Shown here in pieces: positions 3,971 to 8,764 of a stretch of 8,764 nucleotides of DNA (position 1 is the stretch's first letter; each line of letters begins with the position of its first letter). This DNA comes from Prevotella sp. UBA1395 (GTDB lineage Bacteria; Bacteroidota; Bacteroidia; Bacteroidales; Bacteroidaceae): the NCBI GenBank assembly GCA_002305235.1, contig DBQL01000166.1:1-8764 (forward strand). The letters are read 5' to 3'. The translations under genes were made by a program, and so were the position numbers. The notes under the pieces were generated by a model that was not told the origin of the DNA, ran no database searches, and saw only the letters and a list, made by a program, of their open reading frames with translations.

Positions 3971-6871
3971 ATGCGAAACATATTATTGTCCGGTTGCCTG
4001 ATGGTCGGTTCCATCAGTCTTTCGGCACAAAACTCTGCCTTGCAACACAGGGCAGAGAAATTGCTTAATGACTATTTTCTTACCTATTCGGCCAAAAATA
4101 CAGAGTTCGACCGGCAGCCGAACCTGAAGAAACTCACCATCGACGACCGCTCGCGCACGGTCGTGGTCACCACGTCCGAATCGTTCGCACAGCAAGAATT
4201 TACCGACAAGCAGGTGGGCAAAATCTACAAAAAGGTAAAGCATGCGCTCCCTAAACCGTATCAACAATATGATATTCAGGTTGTCACCAACGGCATGCCC
4301 ATCGAACAATATGTGCCGGGATATGCCCTCCCACAGTCGGATGGCCACGCGCTATGGGGCAAGATAGACTACAAGGGGAAACCTTGGGTCACCAACGTGT
4401 CGCGACCGGGCATTTTTTCCAACGGCCTTGAGGGGCGGCACCTCGCCGTATGGGCCTCGCACGGCAGGTATTACGATAATCAGAAGGCAATGTGGAAATG
4501 GCAGCGACCGTTCCTTTTCGGCACCACCGAAGACCTTTTCACACAGACAATCGTCGTGCCTTACCTCATTCCGATGCTCGAGAAAGCGGGAGCCATCGTG
4601 TTTACACCCCGTGAACGCGACTGGCAGACGGCCGAATATATCATCGACGGTGATGGAACATTGGGACAAGCCAACAGCGGTTATACCGAATATGCTGAGG
4701 GAAGGCAATGGACCAAGACCACACTGCCGGGCTTTGCGGCGCATCCGGGACGATACAGGGACAACGAAAACCCATTCGAGGCCGGCTCGGCCAAGCAACT
4801 GAAAACCACAAAAAAAGACGGCAAGGCATTCATCAAGTGGCAGCCCAACATTGAGAAAGAGGGACGATATGCCGTCTATGTGAGCTATCAGACCGTGAAA
4901 AACAGCATCGACGATGCCCATTACACCGTGTTTCATAAAGGCCAAGCCACCGAGTTCAGGGTCAACCAGCAGATGGGTGGCGGCACATGGGTCTACTTAG
5001 GGACATTCGATTTTGACAAGGGCAACAACATCTACAACTGCGTGATGCTCACCAATCAAAGCAAACGCCACGGTGTCGTCACCGCCGATGCCGTGAGATT
5101 CGGGGGCGGAATGGGCAATATCGAGCGAGGAGGAACGACCAGCGGTTATCCCCGGGCCATCGAGGGGGCACGCTATTACGCCCAATGGGCCGGCGCACCA
5201 TATAGTGTTTATGGTGGCAGAGGAGGAACAGACGATTATGCCGACGATATCAACACCCGCTCCCGAATGCTCAATTGGCTTGCCGGAGGGTCTAAATTTA
5301 TGCCACATCTCGAGGGCAGGCAGGTACCGATGGAATTGTCATTGGCCGTGCATAGCGATGCCGGATTCATGCCCGACGGGCGTAGTCTCGTAGGCTCGCT
5401 GGCCATCTGCACCACCGATTTCAATGACGGCCGGCTCGATGCCGGTATCTCGCGCATGGCATCCAAGCAGTTTGCCGATGCACTTTTGTCGGGCGTGACC
5501 CGAGACCTGAGCTATCAATACAAAGGATGGGCACGCCGATACCTGTGGGACCGCAATTATTCGGAGACCCGACTGCCCGAAGTTCCGTCGGCCATCATTG
5601 AGACTCTGTCACACCAGAGCTTCCCTGACATGCTGCTGGGACAAGACCCTAACTTCAAGTTTTCCATTGCGCGGTCGCTCTACAAGACCATCGTACGGTT
5701 TACCAACGGCATGCATCGGCATGCCGCCGTTATCCAACCGCTGGCCCCCAACCTACTGAGGGTGGAGCTTGTGGGTAACAACCGTGCCCGGATAACATGG
5801 GCCGCGCAAGACGATCAGCAAGAACCCACGGCATACCCCACACATTATATTCTCTATACGGCTACCGGATCAGGTGGCTTTGACAATGGAAAGAAAGTGA
5901 ACGGAACGTCTACCACCGTCGAACTTGAACCGGGGATGCAATATAATTTCAAGGTGTCGGCAGCCAATCGCGGTGGCGAGAGCTTCCCGTCAGAAACGGT
6001 TTCCGCCTATTATCGCCCCGATGCAAGCAAGACAATCCTTGTCGTCAATTGCTTTGAACGCCTCTCTGCGCCTGCCGTCATCAACAATGACACGCAGCAA
6101 GGCTTCGACTTGGATGCCGATCCCGGCGTGAGTATGGGTATCACGGCAGGATGGAGCGGCAGGCAATTGGTGTTTAACCGTGCACGGATGGGCATTGAAA
6201 GTGAGACCGGACTGGGGTACAGTGGCAACGAACTCGCCGGGAAATTCATCGCGGGAAACGATTTTAACTATATCGTCACACACACAGATGCCATCGCCTC
6301 GGCCCAGAAATACAATGTAGTGAGTTGTTCGGCCGATGCCGTGGAACTGGGGAAAGTGAATCTCAACGATTATTCCGCCGTGGATCTCATCTTCGGTTTG
6401 GAACGCTATACGTCCGAGGCACTGAAATTTTACAAGGTATTCAACACCAACCTCCAACGTAAAGTCACAGCCTATACGCAGCAGGGCGGTCGCGTCTTGG
6501 CCTCCGGAGCCTATATTGGAACCGATATGACCCTCGAGAATGACGCTCAATGGCTGTCGCAAACCTTCAAGACCACCTTCGGAGCGAAGCTGAAAACCGA
6601 TACGATCAACGGTGCCAACGGACTCGGTATGACCTTCGACTTCTACCGTCAACTCAATCCTGACCATTACGCTGCTACCCATTCGGACGTGCTTCAGCCC
6701 GAAACCGAGGCCATCTGCGCCATGCAATACGGCAACGGAATGTCTGCGGCGACGGCGTATGACGGGCACGACTACAAGACTTTCATCATGGGATTTCCTT
6801 TCGAATGCATCATCGACAAGGGCACCAGACGCCAACTCATGCAGGGAATCATGAACTATCTCCTGCCGTAG
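3971..6871 (+). CDS. Secreted amidase_3-type hydrolase with inserted golvesin-like domain, FN3 and GATase-like C-terminus ('xanthan lyase' family)
   Basis: A 966-residue exported protein. Residues 1-20 form a signal peptide, cleaved probably after SLSAQ. An N-terminal alpha/beta region spans about 24-120. A zinc amidase domain of the N-acetylmuramoyl-L-alanine amidase (amidase_3) type then comes in two parts. Part one (about 150-220) carries His164 in WASHG, Glu187 in GTTED and the strand EKAGAIVFTPRERD. Part two (about 390-580) carries His461 in LAVHSDAG and Glu544 in AIIETLSHQ. Together these match the three zinc ligands and catalytic Glu of the family. Between them (about 222-380) sits a beta-rich domain resembling the golvesin C-terminal/Xly carbohydrate-binding family (GRYAVYVSY, GGGTWVYLGTFDF, VVTADAVRFGG). 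An FN3 domain follows (about 590-684), then a C-terminal domain (685-966) with a class I GATase-like pattern. Homologues are often labelled xanthan lyase; the residues favour peptidoglycan amidase activity. It probably belongs to the operon from 3030; the preceding gap has no promoter. Confidence 0.85.
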   Translation: MRNILLSGCLMVGSISLSAQNSALQHRAEKLLNDYFLTYSAKNTEFDRQPNLKKLTIDDRSRTVVVTTSESFAQQEFTDKQVGKIYKKVKHALPKPYQQYDIQVVTNGMPIEQYVPGYALPQSDGHALWGKIDYKGKPWVTNVSRPGIFSNGLEGRHLAVWASHGRYYDNQKAMWKWQRPFLFGTTEDLFTQTIVVPYLIPMLEKAGAIVFTPRERDWQTAEYIIDGDGTLGQANSGYTEYAEGRQWTKTTLPGFAAHPGRYRDNENPFEAGSAKQLKTTKKDGKAFIKWQPNIEKEGRYAVYVSYQTVKNSIDDAHYTVFHKGQATEFRVNQQMGGGTWVYLGTFDFDKGNNIYNCVMLTNQSKRHGVVTADAVRFGGGMGNIERGGTTSGYPRAIEGARYYAQWAGAPYSVYGGRGGTDDYADDINTRSRMLNWLAGGSKFMPHLEGRQVPMELSLAVHSDAGFMPDGRSLVGSLAICTTDFNDGRLDAGISRMASKQFADALLSGVTRDLSYQYKGWARRYLWDRNYSETRLPEVPSAIIETLSHQSFPDMLLGQDPNFKFSIARSLYKTIVRFTNGMHRHAAVIQPLAPNLLRVELVGNNRARITWAAQDDQQEPTAYPTHYILYTATGSGGFDNGKKVNGTSTTVELEPGMQYNFKVSAANRGGESFPSETVSAYYRPDASKTILVVNCFERLSAPAVINNDTQQGFDLDADPGVSMGITAGWSGRQLVFNRARMGIESETGLGYSGNELAGKFIAGNDFNYIVTHTDAIASAQKYNVVSCSADAVELGKVNLNDYSAVDLIFGLERYTSEALKFYKVFNTNLQRKVTAYTQQGGRVLASGAYIGTDMTLENDAQWLSQTFKTTFGAKLKTDTINGANGLGMTFDFYRQLNPDHYAATHSDVLQPETEAICAMQYGNGMSAATAYDGHDYKTFIMGFPFECIIDKGTRRQLMQGIMNYLLP

Positions 6872-6992
6872 TCGGGCTGCCCGGCATCCGACAAGGGCGG
6901 CATCACACCCATTCAAAGACTTGATTGCTCCAAGAATACATTTTTCCCGCATTCAACAAAACGATTATTCCAATTAACAAAAAGAACAGATT

Positions 6993-7325
6993 ATGAAAAT
7001 ACAAGCCAATCATTCGGGTACGAGAAGTATCGAGGTGAGCACGGCTCATCTCCAAACCATAGACAGATACTCTCTCCTTCGCAATCTCATAGACAGCAAC
7101 GGCATCATCGACGAGAGCGTATTAGACAAGCTGAAACTCAACGTGCGGAGCATCCTTGAATCGGAATCGGGCAACGACAAAGAACTGCTCGACCTCTGTC
7201 TCGATGTGATCTACAACAGCAACATGAAAGCCTTCGGACTCCATCAGCTCGTTTTGCTCTACATCGAATGGAAGAATCGTGAGGAAACCCCTGCGGACAC
7301 AGACCCCCAATCGGTAAGCGACTGA
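6993..7325 (+). CDS. Hypothetical protein, 110 residues, directly upstream of ygiQ
   Basis: I do not recognise a named family. The protein is soluble, without signal peptide or membrane helix, and acidic towards the end. It appears helical from about residue 17 to 95: QTIDRYSLLRNLIDSNG (21-37), a segment around DKLKLNVRSILESE (45-58), KELLDLCLDVIYNSN (63-77) and FGLHQLVLLYIEWKNREE (81-98). A disordered tail follows (ADTDPQSVSD). The ATG at 6993 follows a run rich in A (AACAAAAAGAACAGATT), as is common before Bacteroidota starts. The stop TGA (7323-7325) is followed by one base and then the ygiQ ATG, so translation of the two is probably coupled. The 121-nt gap before it holds no strong promoter. 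Confidence 0.75.
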   Translation: MKIQANHSGTRSIEVSTAHLQTIDRYSLLRNLIDSNGIIDESVLDKLKLNVRSILESESGNDKELLDLCLDVIYNSNMKAFGLHQLVLLYIEWKNREETPADTDPQSVSD

Positions 7326-7326
7326 C

Positions 7327-8764
7327 ATGCGGCAATACCAACTTACCGACTTTCTTCCCACCACACGCAAGGAATGTGACCTGCGGGGGTGGGACCAACT
7401 CGACGTGATCTTGTTTTCGGGCGATGCCTATATCGACCATCCCTCATTCGGAGCGGCGGTCATCGGACGCATGCTCGAATCCAACGGCTATCGGGTGGCC
7501 ATTGTCCCACAGCCCGACTGGCACGGCGACTATCGCGACTTCAAGAAGCTGGGGCGTCCCCGTCTCTTCTTCGCCGTATCTCCGGGCAATATGGATTCGA
7601 TGGTCAACCACTACACAGCCAATCGTCGTCTGCGCTCCGACGATGCCTATAGTCCCGATGCCCGACACGACATGCGCCCCGATTACCCGTCGATTGTCTA
7701 CACCAAAATTCTCAAACAGCTCTTCCCCGACGTGCCCGTGGCACTCGGAGGCATAGAGGCTTCGTTACGAAGACTCACCCATTACGACTATTGGCAGGAC
7801 CGATTGCACAAGAGTATCCTGTGCGACAGCGGAGCAGACATCGTACTTTACGGCATGGGCGAGAAGAACACGCTTGCCCTTTGCCACGAGTTGGAAGCGG
7901 GAAAAAACATCAAAGACATCCGCGACATCCCGCAAACCGCTTTTCTTTGCAAGGAAGACGATATTCCCGGTGGCATTACCGACAACGATATCGTGCTCCA
8001 TTCGCATGAGGAATGTCTGAGCAACCGCAAGGCTGAAGCCGAGAATTTCCGCCACATCGAAGAGGAATCCAACAAGATGCAGGCCCAACGGCTGCTGCAA
8101 GCCGTAGACAACAGCTTTGTCGTGGTGAACCCGCCCTACCCTCCCATGACCACCGACGAGGTAGATGCCACCTACGATCTGCCCTACACCCGGTTGCCCC
8201 ACCCCAAATATAAGGGCAAGACGATTCCGGCATACGACATGATCAAGTTTTCCATCAACATGCACCGCGGGTGCTTCGGAGGCTGTTCGTTCTGCACCAT
8301 CTCTGCTCATCAGGGTAAGTTTGTGGCCAGCCGGTCGAAAGAGAGCATTCTCAAGGAAGCCCGGCAGATCACGCAGATGCCCGATTTCAAGGGCTATATC
8401 TCAGACCTCGGCGGTCCCTCGGCCAACATGTACGGCATGCGAGGCCGCAATCTCAAGGCCTGCGAGAAATGCAAACGACCATCATGCATCCATCCTGACG
8501 TATGTCCCAACCTCAACACCGACCACTCACAGCTCATCGACATCTACCGGGCCGTAGACGCTTTGCCGGGAATTAAGAAGAGTTTTATAGGCAGTGGGGT
8601 GCGCTATGACCTCATTCTTCACGAGACCAAGGATGAGAAAATCAACCGCACCAACATGGACTATGCCAAGGAACTGATCACCAAGCATGTGAGCGGAAGG
8701 CTCAAAGTGGCTCCCGAACATACTTCCGACCGTGTGCTGGGACTGATGCGAAAACCCTCGTTCA
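7327..8764 (+). CDS. ygiQ: YgiQ family radical SAM protein (truncated at window end)
   Basis: The reading frame is open to the last base, giving 479 complete residues of a family whose members are usually longer than 600. The radical SAM cluster motif CxxxCxxC is present: Cys316, Cys320 and Cys323 in GCFGGCSFCTISAHQGKF, binding the [4Fe-4S] cluster that cleaves S-adenosylmethionine. The family N-terminal region precedes it (about 1-300), with FSGDAYIDHPSFGAAVIGR (30-48) and LGGIEASLRRLTHYDYWQ (140-157). A second cysteine cluster typical of YgiQ is at Cys379, Cys382, Cys387 and Cys393. The family's C-terminal domain lies beyond the window. The substrate is not established. The start follows the stop of the 110-residue gene after one base, so the two form a translational unit. 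No frameshift is seen in the visible part. Confidence 0.93.
   Translation, partial: MRQYQLTDFLPTTRKECDLRGWDQLDVILFSGDAYIDHPSFGAAVIGRMLESNGYRVAIVPQPDWHGDYRDFKKLGRPRLFFAVSPGNMDSMVNHYTANRRLRSDDAYSPDARHDMRPDYPSIVYTKILKQLFPDVPVALGGIEASLRRLTHYDYWQDRLHKSILCDSGADIVLYGMGEKNTLALCHELEAGKNIKDIRDIPQTAFLCKEDDIPGGITDNDIVLHSHEECLSNRKAEAENFRHIEEESNKMQAQRLLQAVDNSFVVVNPPYPPMTTDEVDATYDLPYTRLPHPKYKGKTIPAYDMIKFSINMHRGCFGGCSFCTISAHQGKFVASRSKESILKEARQITQMPDFKGYISDLGGPSANMYGMRGRNLKACEKCKRPSCIHPDVCPNLNTDHSQLIDIYRAVDALPGIKKSFIGSGVRYDLILHETKDEKINRTNMDYAKELITKHVSGRLKVAPEHTSDRVLGLMRKPSF

Noticed and set aside
3986..3997. Lipobox-like LSGC at residues 6-9 of the 966-residue protein
   Set aside because: The Cys is only nine residues from the start and is followed by the rest of the hydrophobic stretch, so it cannot be a normal lipoprotein cleavage site. 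A standard signal peptide ending near SLSAQ fits better.
6871..6892. Inverted repeat GTCGG/CCGAC after the amidase stop as a terminator
   Set aside because: Only 5 bp with a 12-nt loop and no T-run after it. Too weak to call.
6937..6944. TACATTTT as a -7 box for the 110-residue gene
   Set aside because: It lacks the final G of TAnnTTTG, and no TTTG-like -33 box lies 19-21 nt upstream; the nearest TTG is only 13 nt away.
5990..6952. Long minus-strand open frame (320 codons) opposite the amidase gene
   Set aside because: It is the antisense shadow of a well-supported gene with signal peptide and recognisable domains, and it shows no family motif of its own.

Overview
The window looks like chromosomal DNA of a Bacteroidales bacterium, most likely a Prevotella relative. 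The grounds are a PPi-dependent phosphofructokinase of the long (about 550-residue) type, promoters of the Bacteroidota form TTTG-N19-TAnnTTTG, start codons without Shine-Dalgarno sequences, and a secreted 'xanthan lyase/golvesin-type' amidase typical of this order. The genus is an inference. No transposase, phage, CRISPR or defence gene is visible.

Layout. Positions 1-274 are non-coding and hold a compact array of inverted repeats (about 75-156). Next come two minus-strand genes: a membrane-anchored GH25 muramidase (275-1168) and, upstream of it, pfp (1265-2914). A hairpin plus T-run, the likely pfp terminator, sits between them and ends only 13 nt before the GH25 start codon. A 182-nt divergent promoter region (2915-3096) separates pfp from a plus-strand series: a 90-residue conserved-looking helical protein (3097-3369), a short PlsC-like acyltransferase (3378-3932), a 966-residue secreted multidomain amidase (3971-6871), a 110-residue hypothetical protein (6993-7325), and a YgiQ-family radical SAM protein (7327 to the window end, cut off).

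How the genes relate. Most of the window concerns the envelope: a muramidase that cuts glycan strands, an amidase-type hydrolase that would act on the stem-peptide bond, and a lipid acyltransferase. pfp is central glycolysis and ygiQ is of unknown substrate. The first three plus-strand genes probably share one promoter (3030-3060). The 110-residue gene and ygiQ are separated by a single base and are probably translationally coupled.

The least ordinary item is the repeat array at 75-156. It folds as two perfect hairpins whose stems differ by a compensatory base pair and whose GC-rich loops are exactly complementary over 8 nt. It can also refold as one long, less perfect hairpin. No new multi-gene system is evident.
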